In this document: in pieces, positions 25,461 through 34,826 of the stretch | Numbering within the stretch: position 1 is the first letter of the stretch | Layout of the letters: each line of letters begins with the position of its first letter | Origin: Frigoribacterium sp. CFBP 13712 | GTDB lineage: Bacteria; Actinomycetota; Actinomycetes; Actinomycetales; Microbacteriaceae | Assembly (NCBI RefSeq): GCF_014842255.1 | Contig: NZ_JACYVH010000001.1 | Location: 275,264 to 339,263 of the forward strand | DNA: 64,000 nt | Direction: 5' to 3' | The notes under the pieces: generated by a model | Seen by the model: the letters and a program-made list of their open reading frames with translations, nothing else | Databases searched by the model: none | What the model was told of the DNA's origin: nothing | Made by a program: the position numbers and the translations under genes

Positions 25461-25943
25461 TCAGGTGGTCTCGAGGTACTCCGCGACGACCCTCGGCACG
25501 TACGGCGACACGTCGCCGCCGAGCCCCGCGACCTGCCGGACGAGCGAGCTCGAGACGTGCGCGTGGGCGGGGTCGGGCAGGAGGAAGACGGTCTCGACGC
25601 CGGCGAGGCTGCGGTTCATGATCGCCATCGGCGTCTCGTAGGCGACGTCGACCTGCGAGCGGATGCCCTTCACCAGCACGCTGGCGCCGACGTCGGTGCA
25701 GTAGTCGACGAGCAGACCCATGCTCCAGCTGTGCACGCTGACGGTCTCGGGCAGCCCGGCCTCACGCAGAGCGGCCGTGAGCAGCGAGACCCGCTGGGTG
25801 AGCGGGAGCAGAGCCGACTTGTCGGGGTTGTGCACCACGAGCACATGCACCTGGTCGAAGATGTTGGCGGCCCGGGCGATCACGTCGATGTGGCCGAGGG
25901 TGACGGGGTCGAACGACCCGGGGACGACGGCGATCCTGCTCAT
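25461..25943 (-). CDS. coaD: Phosphopantetheine adenylyltransferase
   Basis: CoaD transfers AMP from ATP to 4'-phosphopantetheine, the penultimate step of coenzyme A synthesis. The 160-residue protein has the nucleotidyltransferase motif [10 protein letters not shown] at the N-terminus, K-G-I-R-S-Q-V-D in the middle, and V-S-S-S-L-V-R near the C-terminus. The ATG at 25943 gives [11 protein letters not shown], the normal start. It lies 73 bases downstream of recG. Confidence 0.95.
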   Translation of the reverse strand: MSRIAVVPGSFDPVTLGHIDVIARAANIFDQVHVLVVHNPDKSALLPLTQRVSLLTAALREAGLPETVSVHSWSMGLLVDYCTDVGASVLVKGIRSQVDVAYETPMAIMNRSLAGVETVFLLPDPAHAHVSSSLVRQVAGLGGDVSPYVPRVVAEYLETT

Positions 25944-26016
25944 GCGGACACAGTAGCGGCCCGGCCCGGGAGGTTGGCCGAGCATCCACCGGACGTCGGG
26001 AGCGCAGGCGGAGATG

Positions 26017-28272
26017 TCAGTTCTTGCCCATCGCCTCGCGTCCGCGATCGTCGAGCCGTCTCGCGATGGCCGCGGCCAGGGCGGGGTGGTCGGCCAGGCG
26101 CGGGTCGTCGTCGAGCACCTCGGCCGCGTGCTCTCGCGCGAGGCCGATCAGGTCGCCGTCGCGGGCGACCCTCAGCAGTCGGAGCGACGACCGGCCGCCG
26201 GACTGCAGGTTGCCGAGCACGTCGCCCTCGCGGCGCAGGTCGAGGTCGACCTGGGCTAGCTCGAAGCCGTCGAGGGTCGACGCCACGGCGTCGACCCTCT
26301 CGCGGGCGACGGAGTCGGCCGGCGCGGACGTCACGAGCAGGCACAGACCCGCGTGACCGCCTCGACCGACGCGCCCCCGCAGCTGGTGCAGCTGCGAGAC
26401 GCCGAACCGGTCGGCGTCGAGCACGACCATGGTCGAGGCGTTGGGCACGTCGACACCGACCTCGATCACCGTCGTCGCGATGATCATGTCGATGTCGCCG
26501 GCGGCGAACCGGCGCATGACGTCGTCCTTCTCGTCGGACGACATGCGACCGTGCAGCGGCTCGATGACGAGACCGTCGAGCACCGGCAGCGAGGCCGTCA
26601 GCGCGACGATGCCCTCGACGCTCGCCCGGGGCGGGGGCGCAGGCGGCTGGTCGCCCCCGTTCTGCCCGTCGGCGCCCGCCGATCGAGCGCCGCCGCCGGG
26701 CTCGGAGTCGCCGCCCGGCCCCGTGTCGTCGCCGGGCCCCGCGTCGTCGCCGGGCTCCGTCGTGACGGCGTCGATGGCAGGGCAGACCACGAAGACCTGG
26801 CGCCCCGCCGCGATCTCCTCCGCGGAGCGCTGCCAGACGCGGTCGACCCAGCCCGGGTGCTCGGCGAGCGGCACGACGAACGACTCGATCGGCTGACGCC
26901 CCTTCGGCAGCTCGGCGATGGTCGAGATGTCGAGGTCGCCGAACACCGTCATCGCGACGGTGCGGGGAATGGGCGTCGCCGTCAGCACCAGCACGTGCGG
27001 CGGGGTGGCGCCCTTCTTGCGGAGCGCCTCCCGCTGATCGACGCCGAAGCGGTGCTGCTCGTCGACGACGACGAGCCCGAGGTCGAAGAACCCGACCGTC
27101 TCGCTGATCAACGCGTGCGTGCCGACGACGATGTGCGCCTGACCGCTGACGATCGAGAGGAGCGCCTTCTTGCGCTGGGCCGTGGTCATCTGCCCCGTGA
27201 GCAGGGTCGGCCGCAGCCGGGCGGACAGGTCGGGGCCGAGGGTCGCCGTGATCGAGCGGAGGTGCTGTGCGGCCAGCACCTCGGTCGGGGCGAGCAGCGC
27301 CGACTGCCCCCCGCTCTCGGCGACCGCGAGCATCGCCCGCAGCGCGACGAGCGTCTTGCCCGAGCCGACCTCGCCCTGGACGAGCCGGTTCATGGGGACC
27401 TCGGCCTCGAGGTCGCGGGTGATCTCGTCGCCGACGAGACGCTGATCGCCCGTGCGCTCGAAGGGCAGGGCCGCGTCGAACAGGTCGAGCATGCCCCCCG
27501 CGAGGGCACGACGGGGTGTCGCCGCCGACCGGCGGACGAGGGCGCGCTGCTGCAGCAGAGCGCTCTGCAGCACGAACGCCTCGTCGAAGCGCAGGCTGTC
27601 GCGGGCCGTGAGGTGGTCACGGTCGGTCTCGGGTCGGTGGATGCGCTCGTACGCCTCGGCCAGGGGCATCAGATCGAGCTCGGCACGGACCGCGGCCGGC
27701 ACGGCGTCGTCGATCGGCGGCAGCGAGTCGAGCAGCACCTCGACCGACTTCTGCACCTGCCACGACGCCACGGAGGCGCTCGCGGGGTAGATCGGGATCG
27801 GCTGCTTCGCCCACTTCTGCGCCTCGGCGTCGCCCACGCCCGCGACCGCCTCGTGCGAGGCGTCGAAGAGCTCGTAGTCGGGGTGCGCCAGCTGCCGCAG
27901 CCCGCGGTAGTCGCCCACCTTGCCGGCGAAGATGCCCCGGGCGCCCGGCACGAGGTCTTTCGCGCGCCACGCCTGGTTGAAGAAGGTGAGGGTCAGGATG
28001 CCCTGGCCGTCGCCGATGCGGACCTCGAGGATCGACCCGCGGCGAGCGCGCATCGTGCGCTCGCGCACGTCGAGCACCTGGGCCACGATCGTGACCGATT
28101 CGCCGAGCGGCAGCTGATCGAGCGCCGTCAGCTCACCCCGCCGGGCGTACCGCCTCGGGAAGTGCGTCAGCAGATCGCCGACGGTGCGGAGGCCGAAGGC
28201 CTTCTGCAGGGCCGTGGCCGTGCGGCCGCCCAGGGCACCGGCGAGGGAGGCGTCGAGGGGTGAGTCGGGCAC
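26017..28272 (-). CDS. recG: ATP-dependent DNA helicase RecG
   Basis: RecG remodels stalled replication forks and branch-migrates Holliday junctions. The 751-residue protein has the N-terminal wedge/OB domain (residues 1-170), Walker A E-V-G-S-G-K-T (301-307), D-E-Q-H (404-407), T-A-T-P-I-P-R-T and the C-terminal helicase lobe ending in Q-L-R-G-R-V-G-R. Between the two helicase lobes, at about residues 504-549, there is a Gly/Pro/Asp-rich low-complexity insertion with repeated P-G-D-D units, encoded around 26626-26763. This is not part of the canonical fold. All motifs are intact, so it should be active. Confidence 0.95.
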   Translation of the reverse strand: MPDSPLDASLAGALGGRTATALQKAFGLRTVGDLLTHFPRRYARRGELTALDQLPLGESVTIVAQVLDVRERTMRARRGSILEVRIGDGQGILTLTFFNQAWRAKDLVPGARGIFAGKVGDYRGLRQLAHPDYELFDASHEAVAGVGDAEAQKWAKQPIPIYPASASVASWQVQKSVEVLLDSLPPIDDAVPAAVRAELDLMPLAEAYERIHRPETDRDHLTARDSLRFDEAFVLQSALLQQRALVRRSAATPRRALAGGMLDLFDAALPFERTGDQRLVGDEITRDLEAEVPMNRLVQGEVGSGKTLVALRAMLAVAESGGQSALLAPTEVLAAQHLRSITATLGPDLSARLRPTLLTGQMTTAQRKKALLSIVSGQAHIVVGTHALISETVGFFDLGLVVVDEQHRFGVDQREALRKKGATPPHVLVLTATPIPRTVAMTVFGDLDISTIAELPKGRQPIESFVVPLAEHPGWVDRVWQRSAEEIAAGRQVFVVCPAIDAVTTEPGDDAGPGDDTGPGGDSEPGGGARSAGADGQNGGDQPPAPPPRASVEGIVALTASLPVLDGLVIEPLHGRMSSDEKDDVMRRFAAGDIDMIIATTVIEVGVDVPNASTMVVLDADRFGVSQLHQLRGRVGRGGHAGLCLLVTSAPADSVARERVDAVASTLDGFELAQVDLDLRREGDVLGNLQSGGRSSLRLLRVARDGDLIGLAREHAAEVLDDDPRLADHPALAAAIARRLDDRGREAMGKN

Positions 28273-28338
28273 GACCCCACGCTACTGCCCGCCTCCGACA
28301 CCGGTGCCCGGGCTCACGCGCGCCACGGGCGGGCGGCC

Positions 28339-30045
28339 TCAGAGGGTGAAGTCGTACCCGCCGGAGGCGCGGGTCGACGCCGCGAGCTCGGTCGCGTGCC
28401 GGTCGTCGTTCACCTCGAGGGCCCGCAGCTGCCGTGACACCCCGCGTGCCGACTGCTTGCAGAACCCGACGGCGAGGCGACGTTCGGCGTCGGAGTCGAC
28501 CCGCGCCTCCTGCAGGGCCGTCGACGCCCGCGACAGCACGGCCGTCTGCGCGTAGATGCCGCTCGCGGCGTCGGCGAGGCGCTTCTGCACGAGCTGTCTC
28601 TCCTGCACCTTCCTGCCGTGCTTGCGGAGCGCCCCCTCGGTGCGCTCGCGCAGCCGCGACACCTGGTCGCCGAGCTCCGCTGCCTGCTTGGCGAGCTCGG
28701 GGTGCACTCCGACCGGGCGATCGGGTCGGAGCCGACGCTGCACGCGACCCGCGACGTACGGCGCCAGCACGCCCAGCGCGCGACCGGGGGCGCCGATGCT
28801 GAGCGACGCGACGTCGGGCAGCTCCTCGCTGAGCGTCTTGAGGCCGTTCAGGGCGACGAAGGCGCGCAGGACGTCGTTGGCCCCCTCGAAGATCGGGAAG
28901 ATGCGGAAGTCGCGCAGCGCCTTCGACAGCGGGTGCCCCTCCATGTACGCCTCCCCGCCGTGCAGCTGCACGGCCCGGTTGAGCGCGTACCAGCCCGTGT
29001 CGCTCGCGGCGACCTTCGTCATCGCCGACTCGAGCGCGAAGTCGGTGTCGCCGCGGTCGACGAGACCGGTGGTCAGATAGGACATCGACTCGATGCCGTA
29101 GATCTGCTGCGTCATCCAGGCGAGCTTGTCGCCGACCATCTCGAAGTCCGCGAGCGGTCTGCCGAACTGGTGACGCGCCTCCGTGTGCTCGAGACTCAGC
29201 TGGAGGAACCTCTTCATGCCGCCCGCGATCGCCGTGCCCATCGACATGCGACCGTTGTTGAGCGTGTTCACCGCGATGCGGAAGCCGTCGCCGGGTTCGC
29301 CGAGCAGGTTCTCGGCGGGCACCCGGACGTCGTTGAAGCGCACCCGCTGCAGGTGGTTGGCCTTCAGGCCGTGCGTCTCGAACCGCGGGCCGGTGCTCAG
29401 CCCGTCCATGCCCTTCTCGACGATCAGCGCGACGTGCCCGAGGTCGCTCTGCGCGAAGACCGTCAGGACGTCCTTGTCGCCGTTGCCGATCCAGCGCTTC
29501 TCGCCGTTCAGCAGCCAGCTGCCGTCGCTCTGCCGCTCGGCCCGGGTCTCGAGCGCGTAGGCGTCGCTGCCCACGTTGGGCTCGGTGAGCACGAAGGCCG
29601 CGAGCTTCCGGCCGCTCGCCAGGTCGGGCAGCCAGCGGGCCTTCTGATCGTCGGTGCCGTAGAGGTGCAGCGGCTTGGTGCCGATCGACTGGTGCACGCC
29701 CATGACGGTGGCGAGGGTGCCGTCGACCCGGCCGAACTCCTCGTAGACGCGGCAGTAGGCGCTCTGACCGAGACCGAGACCGCCGTACTCCTCCGACACG
29801 AAGAGCCCCATCAGACCGCGCTCGCCCAGCTCGCGGACCAGGTCGTCGCCGATCCAGCCCTCGCGCTCGGCCTTCAGCGGGTCGTAGCCGGCCAGCACCT
29901 CGCGCGCCGACGCCGACACCGTCTCGACCCGCGCCTTCTCGGCCGCCGACATGTGCGGGAACGGCAGCACCAGCTCGGAGGCGATCCGCCCCGCGAACAG
30001 GGACTTGGTGAACGAGGGCCGGACAGTACGATCAACGCTGGTCAT
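28339..30045 (-). CDS. Acyl-CoA dehydrogenase
   Basis: A 568-residue flavoprotein that introduces the alpha-beta double bond in acyl-CoA. Residues 50-430 form the standard fold: F-V-L-T-E-P-N-V-G-S-D-A in the FAD region, N-G-E-K-R-W-I-G-N near residue 205, A-R-H-Q-F-G-R-P-L near 285, Q-L-H-G-G-E-A-Y, and the catalytic-base segment F-E-G-A-N-D-V. An extra helical, Arg-rich C-terminal region of about 130 residues resembles VLCAD/ACAD9-type enzymes. The ATG at 30045 was chosen since conserved sequence begins soon after. It lies between recG and rsmD, which are often adjacent in relatives, so it looks like an insertion into that order. Confidence 0.9.
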   Translation of the reverse strand: MTSVDRTVRPSFTKSLFAGRIASELVLPFPHMSAAEKARVETVSASAREVLAGYDPLKAEREGWIGDDLVRELGERGLMGLFVSEEYGGLGLGQSAYCRVYEEFGRVDGTLATVMGVHQSIGTKPLHLYGTDDQKARWLPDLASGRKLAAFVLTEPNVGSDAYALETRAERQSDGSWLLNGEKRWIGNGDKDVLTVFAQSDLGHVALIVEKGMDGLSTGPRFETHGLKANHLQRVRFNDVRVPAENLLGEPGDGFRIAVNTLNNGRMSMGTAIAGGMKRFLQLSLEHTEARHQFGRPLADFEMVGDKLAWMTQQIYGIESMSYLTTGLVDRGDTDFALESAMTKVAASDTGWYALNRAVQLHGGEAYMEGHPLSKALRDFRIFPIFEGANDVLRAFVALNGLKTLSEELPDVASLSIGAPGRALGVLAPYVAGRVQRRLRPDRPVGVHPELAKQAAELGDQVSRLRERTEGALRKHGRKVQERQLVQKRLADAASGIYAQTAVLSRASTALQEARVDSDAERRLAVGFCKQSARGVSRQLRALEVNDDRHATELAASTRASGGYDFTL

Positions 30046-30165
30046 GCTGCGAGATGCTTCCGAAAGCGCGACGCCCTGCCAAGTCCGTTGTGCCTCATCG
30101 ACGAAGCACGACCGGGCCGGGCGCGGACGCGTTGTCGGGATGCTCGAAGCGGCGCCGCCCCCGGA

Positions 30166-30231
30166 GACCGGGAGGCGGGACCGACGCAGACCCGGAGGCG
30201 GACCGACGCAGACCCGGAGGCGGGCCAACGA
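30166..30231. repeat. Three 22-bp tandem repeats upstream of rsmD
   Basis: Units begin at 30166, 30189 and 30211, with consensus GACCCGGAGGCGGACCGACGCA. The first carries one extra G and the last is degenerate at its end. The array lies between the divergent acyl-CoA dehydrogenase and rsmD starts, where promoters would be expected. It contains GGAGGCGG, loosely like the dispersed GAGGAGGCGCG word, but is a separate repeat. Confidence 0.85.
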
Positions 30232-30268
30232 GACGGGCGGGCCACCGCGGCCTGGCATGGTTGACCTC

Positions 30269-30844
30269 ATGTCCCGCATCATCTCCGGCTTCGCCGACAA
30301 CCTGACGCTCGTCGTCCCCAAGGTCGGCACCCGGCCGACCAGCGACCGAGTCCGTGAGGCGCTCTTCTCGTCGCTCGACGCCCGCGACGAGATCCGCGGT
30401 CGACGCGTTCTCGACCTCTACGCGGGCACCGGGGGCCTCGGCCTCGAGGCGGCATCGCGCGGCGCGGCCTCGGTCACCCTGGTCGAGAAGGCCCCGGCGG
30501 CGGCGAAGGTGCTGCGGCGGAACGCCGACGCCGTGCTGGCACGGGCCCCCAAGCCCCCGCGCGGCGCACCCCCGCGCGTCGACATCGTGGCGCAGACCGT
30601 GCGGTCGTACCTCACGGGCTCGGGCGGGCTCGTCGACCTGGTCTTCTTCGACCCGCCCTACGAGCTGTCGAAGGACGAGCTCGCGGCCGACCTCGCAGCG
30701 CTGCTGCCCCTGCTCGACGCCCAGGCGCTGGTCGTCGTCGAACGCGCCAGCCGCGACGGCGAGCCGAGCTGGCCCGCGGGGCTCACCCTCGACGTGAAGA
30801 AGCAGTACGGCGACACGACGGTCTGGTTCGCCCTCCGCGACTGA
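30269..30844 (+). CDS. rsmD: 16S rRNA (guanine(966)-N2)-methyltransferase RsmD
   Basis: RsmD methylates G966 of 16S rRNA during 30S assembly. The 191-residue protein begins S-R-I-I-S-G-F-A-D, as the family does. Motif I is D-L-Y-A-G-T-G-G-L-G-L-E-A near residue 50 and the catalytic motif IV is F-F-D-P-P-Y near residue 130. An in-frame ATG twelve bases earlier is possible; the one at 30269 fits the family start better. It is transcribed away from recG and coaD. Confidence 0.94.
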   Translation: MSRIISGFADNLTLVVPKVGTRPTSDRVREALFSSLDARDEIRGRRVLDLYAGTGGLGLEAASRGAASVTLVEKAPAAAKVLRRNADAVLARAPKPPRGAPPRVDIVAQTVRSYLTGSGGLVDLVFFDPPYELSKDELAADLAALLPLLDAQALVVVERASRDGEPSWPAGLTLDVKKQYGDTTVWFALRD

Positions 30845-30877
30845 ACCGCCGTCAGTCCCCGCTCGCGCGACCCGTCG

Positions 30878-31897
30878 TCAGCCCCGTTCGCCCGACCACA
30901 GGCGATACGGGTCCCAGCCGCCCTCCGGGCCGGCGTCGCCGCCGTCGACGACGACCCGCGGCTCACCGGACCCGACGGCGCGCATGACGCCGATCGCCCG
31001 GAACCCGCCCGGCAGCGCCGCACCCGGCGGGAACGTCGCGAGCAGCGAATGGTCCTCTCCCCCGGCGAGGGCCGCCGCGGGATCGCCGCCCAGCGCCGAC
31101 GAGTCGAGGTCGACCACCAGACCGCTCGCCCGCGCGACCCGACCCGCGTCGAGGGCCAGACCATCCGAGAGGTCGAGCATCGCCGTCGCACCGGCCCGGG
31201 CCGCGATCGGCCCGTCGACGATCGGCGGCGTGGGGGCGAGCTGCCAGCCCACGTCGGGGTCGCGCTCGCGCAGAGCCGTCGCGGCGGCACGGTCGGGGAC
31301 CCCGTCGTGGTCGACGCCGAGACGGAAGAGCAGCTCGAGCCCGCGGGCCGACCGGCCGAGCGCGCCCGACACGGCGACGACGTCCCCCTCGCGGGCGCCG
31401 TCGCGGGTGACCGGCGGCCGCCCCTCGAGATCGCCGAAGGCCGTGACGGCGATCGTCATCGTCGCCGAGACGGACAGATCACCGCCGACGACGCCGCAGC
31501 CCGGGGCCATCACGGCGCAGGCGTCGCGCAGCCCGTCGGCGAGGGCCTCCAGATCGGACACCGGGGTGTCGCCCGGCACCGCGAGGGCCACCACGAGAGC
31601 GGTCGGCACCGCCCCCATGGCGGCCACGTCGGCCAGGTTCGAGGCGGCGGCCTTCCAGCCGAGGTCGTACGGGGTCGACCAGGCGAGACGGAAGTCGGGG
31701 CCGTGCACCATCAGATCGGTCGTCACCACGAATCGCCCGTCGGGTGCCGAGACCACCGCCGCGTCGTCGCCCGGCCCCAGATCGGTGCGGGCCCCGCGGG
31801 GCAGTCGGGGCAGGATGCGCGCGAGGGTGGCGAGCTCGCCCACCCCCTGCACCGTGGCGGGTGGTTCGACGTCGACCGACGTGGCGGGGCGTTCCAT
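30878..31897 (-). CDS. thiL: Thiamine-monophosphate kinase
   Basis: ThiL phosphorylates thiamine monophosphate to the active cofactor. The 339-residue protein shows the PurM-like fold markers: L-G-P-G-D-D-A-A-V-V near residue 40, T-T-D-L-M-V-H-G-P-D-F, S-N-L-A-D-V-A-A-M-G-A, G-G-D-L-S near 135, and D-L-S-D-G-L-A-L-D near 245. The ATG at 31897 is 23 bases from the divergent DUF3515 GTG start, so both must share a very short control region. Confidence 0.94.
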   Translation of the reverse strand: MERPATSVDVEPPATVQGVGELATLARILPRLPRGARTDLGPGDDAAVVSAPDGRFVVTTDLMVHGPDFRLAWSTPYDLGWKAAASNLADVAAMGAVPTALVVALAVPGDTPVSDLEALADGLRDACAVMAPGCGVVGGDLSVSATMTIAVTAFGDLEGRPPVTRDGAREGDVVAVSGALGRSARGLELLFRLGVDHDGVPDRAAATALRERDPDVGWQLAPTPPIVDGPIAARAGATAMLDLSDGLALDAGRVARASGLVVDLDSSALGGDPAAALAGGEDHSLLATFPPGAALPGGFRAIGVMRAVGSGEPRVVVDGGDAGPEGGWDPYRLWSGERG

Positions 31898-31920
31898 GTG
31901 ACGACGGTAGCCTGGTTGCC

Positions 31921-32448
31921 GTGCCCAGCCCGACCAGGCGACCTCGTCGCCGCCTCCTCCGTCTGCTCGCCGCCGGCGCCGTGATCGCCCCGGCGCTCGC
32001 CGGCTGCACGGCGGCCGTGCCGATGACGGCGGCGGCCGATGCGAACGACGCGGCCTGCGCGCAGGTGACCGTGCACCTCCCCGAGACGGTCGGCCCCGAC
32101 AACTCCCCCTTCGAGCGCCGCGAGACCGACGCGCAGGCCACCGGCGCCTGGGGCACGCCGACGCAGGTCCTCCTGCGCTGCGGCGTCGAGGCCCCCGCCG
32201 TCTCCGATCTGCCGTGCTACCCCGTCAGCGGCGTCGACTGGCTCGCCGATCAAGATGCCGACGACCCCGACACCTTCGTCTTCACGACCTACGGTCGCAC
32301 GCCCGCCGTCCAGGTGATCGTCTCCGCCGAGGCGGGCAGCACCGCGCTCTTCGACCTGGCCGACGCGGTCGGCTACCTGCCGAACGACGGTCGCGGCTGC
32401 GTCGGCGTCGACGACCTGCCCGGCACCGAGGCGACCCCGTCCTCCTGA
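31921..32448 (+). CDS. DUF3515 family lipoprotein
   Basis: A 175-residue secreted protein with a basic N-terminus, a hydrophobic signal and lipobox L-A-G-C placing the lipidated Cys at 29. The mature part has four further cysteines (in A-A-C-A-Q, L-R-C-G-V, L-P-C-Y-P and R-G-C-V-G), enough for two disulfides. I recognise DUF3515, an actinobacterial family that neighbours thiL and ddl. Its function is unknown. GTG at 31921 gives the signal peptide intact. Confidence 0.85.
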   Translation: MPSPTRRPRRRLLRLLAAGAVIAPALAGCTAAVPMTAAADANDAACAQVTVHLPETVGPDNSPFERRETDAQATGAWGTPTQVLLRCGVEAPAVSDLPCYPVSGVDWLADQDADDPDTFVFTTYGRTPAVQVIVSAEAGSTALFDLADAVGYLPNDGRGCVGVDDLPGTEATPSS

Positions 32449-32450
32449 GC

Positions 32451-32497
32451 CGACCCGCGCCTCCTCGGCCGCCCCTCCCCCGAGGAGGCGCGGGTCG
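32451..32497. terminator. Second 18-bp perfect palindrome built from the dispersed word
   Basis: Arms 32451-32468 and 32480-32497 match exactly over 18 bases around an 11-base loop. Here the word is inverted in the left arm (32456-32467) and forward in the right arm (32481-32492), the reverse of the arrangement at 14331-14375. Both 14-mers are intact. It lies three bases after the DUF3515 stop and 25 bases before the end of the convergent ddl gene, as a bidirectional terminator would. Confidence 0.84.
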
Positions 32498-32521
32498 ACT
32501 TCCGCAGGAGGCCCTGGCCGG

Positions 32522-33655
32522 TCAGCGCTCGGTCTGCAGCCCGAGCTCGATCAGCTCGGTGATGAGCTCGGGGTAGCTGAGTCCGCTGGCCAGCCAGCAG
32601 GCCGGGAACATCGAGATCGGCGTGAAGCCGGGCATGGTGTTGATCTCGTTGATCACCCAGCCGTTGTCGGTGAGGAAGAAGTCGACCCGCGACAGCCCGG
32701 TGCCGTCGACGGACTCGAACGCGAGCGCGGCGAGTCGCTGCATCTCGGCCAGCTGGTCGTCCGTGAGGTCGGCCGGGCAGACGAGATCGGCGCCGGGCGC
32801 ACCCAGGTACTTCGACTCGAAGTCGTAGAAGGTGTCGCTGCCGAGCACGATCTCACCGCCGACGGAGGTGCGGGGCGACCCGCCGTCGCGCCCGCCGAGC
32901 ACGGCGCATTCGATCTCACGCCCCGAGACGGCGGCCTCGACGAGCACCTTGCCGTCTTCGGCGAGCCCGATCTCCATCGCGGCTGCGAACTCCGCCTCGG
33001 AGTCGACCCGCGAGACGCCGACGCTCGACCCCGCGCGGGCCGGCTTGACGAAGACGGGGAACCCCAGGGGCGCGACGTCGGCGATCACCTGGTCGGGGTC
33101 GCTCAGCCAGGTGCGACGGCGGACGGTCCGCCACGGGGCCACCGCGATGCCGGCCTCTTGCAGCACGGTCTTCGTGAAGTGCTTGTCCATCCCGACGGAC
33201 GACGCCAGCAGACCCGCCCCGACGTACGGGAGGCCGACGAGTTCGAGGAGCCCCTGGACGGTGCCGTCTTCTCCGAAGCGACCGTGCAGGATGGGGAAGA
33301 CGACGTCGACGGCCCCGAGCAGGCGGACCGAGCCGTCCGGCTCGACGACCGAGAGCTCGCGAGTCGCGGCGGACTCGGGCCAGTGCACCCTCGTGCCGTT
33401 GTCGACGACGGCGGGCAGCGTCTCGCCGGTCAGCGAGAAGCTCGACGCGTCGTCCGCCTGCAGGGTGAAGGCGCCGTCGCGGGTGATGCCGACCGGGATG
33501 ACGTCGTAGCGACTGCGGTCGATGGCCGAGAGGACTCCCCCGGCGGTGGCGCAGCTGATCGCGTGCTCGCTCGACCGGCCGCCGAACAGCACGACGACCG
33601 TCTGCTTGGCGCCCGCGAGGGGGGTGGGAGCGGGGCTGGCCTGATCGATGCTCAT
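32522..33655 (-). CDS. ddl: D-alanine-D-alanine ligase
   Basis: Ddl makes the D-Ala-D-Ala dipeptide of peptidoglycan. The 377-residue protein has V-L-F-G-G-R-S-S-E-H near the start, H-G-R-F-G-E-D-G-T-V-Q-G-L-L-E near residue 130, K-P-A-R-A-G-S-S-V-G-V in the ATP-grasp domain, and the metal-binding end N-E-I-N-T-M-P-G-F-T. The larger size is typical of the actinobacterial/VanA-like branch. The ATG at 33655 was chosen because the upstream in-frame sequence has no homology to the family. It lies downstream of gpsA on the same strand. Confidence 0.95.
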   Translation of the reverse strand: MSIDQASPAPTPLAGAKQTVVVLFGGRSSEHAISCATAGGVLSAIDRSRYDVIPVGITRDGAFTLQADDASSFSLTGETLPAVVDNGTRVHWPESAATRELSVVEPDGSVRLLGAVDVVFPILHGRFGEDGTVQGLLELVGLPYVGAGLLASSVGMDKHFTKTVLQEAGIAVAPWRTVRRRTWLSDPDQVIADVAPLGFPVFVKPARAGSSVGVSRVDSEAEFAAAMEIGLAEDGKVLVEAAVSGREIECAVLGGRDGGSPRTSVGGEIVLGSDTFYDFESKYLGAPGADLVCPADLTDDQLAEMQRLAALAFESVDGTGLSRVDFFLTDNGWVINEINTMPGFTPISMFPACWLASGLSYPELITELIELGLQTER

Positions 33656-33731
33656 CGGGGTCACTCTCGGGGTGGTCGGCGGGCAGGCGACTCGGGGCGG
33701 CGTCGCACCGGCGCGCGCCGTCGACCCCCGG

Positions 33732-34826
33732 TCACTCGCCCTGGGGCTCGCTGGTCTCGGTGAGGTGCGGAGCGATGTTCCGCGGGTCAAGCGTACCGGC
33801 GAGCACTTCGGCGACCTGCTGCACGATGGGCATGTCGACGCCGCGACCGCGGGCCAGCTCGAGGATCGGCGCGACCGACGCGAGACCCTCGGCGGTCTGG
33901 TTCATCTGCCGCACGACGTCGCCGAAGGCGTACCCCTGACCGAGGAGGCGCCCCGCGGTGTTGTTGCGCGACAGGGGCGACTCGCACGTCGCGATGAGGT
34001 CGCCGAGCCCGGCGAGACCGGCGAGCGTCTCGGCCTTGGCCCCGAACGACACCGCGAACGCCGTCATCTCGGCCAGACCGCGCGTGATGATCGACGCCTT
34101 GGTGTTCTCGCCGTAGCCGACGCCGTCGACGATGCCGATGGCGACCGCGATGAGGTTCTTCAGCACGCCCCCGAACTCGGTGCCGATGACGTCGGTGTTG
34201 ACGAACGAGCGGAAGTACGGGTTGGTGGCGGTCGCGGCGACGAGCGTCGCCGTCTCGAGGCTGTGCGACGACACGACCGCAGCGGTCGGCTGCCGCTTCG
34301 CGATCTCGAGCGCGAGGTTCGGGCCCGAGGCCACGGCGATGAGCGACCTGTCGATGTCGAGCTCGCTCTCGATGACCTCGCTCATGCGGAGGCCGGTGGC
34401 CTTCTCGACGCCCTTCATCAGGCTGACCACGGGCACGCCGCGCGGCACGAGCGAGCGGATCGCCGAGAGGTTGTCGCGGAGGGTCTGACTGGGCACCGAC
34501 AGGTAGACCTGCTCGGCACCCGCCAGCGCGGTCTCGACGCTCGACGAGGCCACCAGGGTGCGCGGGAGGTTGATGCCCGGCAGGTAGTCGGTGTTGCGCT
34601 TGCTCTCGGTGATCTCGCGGGCGACCTCGGGGCGACGGGCCCAGAGCGTGACGTCGGCGCCGCCCTCGGCGAGGACCTTGGCGAACGTCGTGCCCCAGCT
34701 GCCCGAGCCGAGCACCGCGACTCGACGCGGCACGGAGTCCCGCATGACGATCGAGATCGCCTCGGTGGTGACGGCGCCCTCGCCGAGTGATTCGATCGCG
34801 CCTTCGCGCGACGCAGGACTACTCAA
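33732..34826 (-). CDS. gpsA: NAD(P)-dependent glycerol-3-phosphate dehydrogenase
   Basis: GpsA reduces dihydroxyacetone phosphate to glycerol 3-phosphate, the phospholipid backbone. Motifs: A-V-L-G-S-G-S-W-G-T-T-F-A-K (NAD site), the catalytic Lys in G-V-L-K-N-L-I-A-V-A, and G-L-A-G-L-G-D-L. Two starts are possible. The TTG at 34826 is preceded by AAGGAGA at good spacing and overlaps the plsC stop; it adds 27 residues. The ATG at 34745 gives the usual 337 residues but has a poor ribosome-binding site. I list the longer form. Confidence 0.92.
   Translation of the reverse strand: MSSPASREGAIESLGEGAVTTEAISIVMRDSVPRRVAVLGSGSWGTTFAKVLAEGGADVTLWARRPEVAREITESKRNTDYLPGINLPRTLVASSSVETALAGAEQVYLSVPSQTLRDNLSAIRSLVPRGVPVVSLMKGVEKATGLRMSEVIESELDIDRSLIAVASGPNLALEIAKRQPTAAVVSSHSLETATLVAATATNPYFRSFVNTDVIGTEFGGVLKNLIAVAIGIVDGVGYGENTKASIITRGLAEMTAFAVSFGAKAETLAGLAGLGDLIATCESPLSRNNTAGRLLGQGYAFGDVVRQMNQTAEGLASVAPILELARGRGVDMPIVQQVAEVLAGTLDPRNIAPHLTETSEPQGE

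Noticed and set aside
34745-34826. Shorter gpsA beginning at the ATG at 34745
   Set aside because: Kept as an alternative only. The TTG at 34826 has a much better ribosome-binding site and overlaps plsC, but N-terminal data could reverse this.
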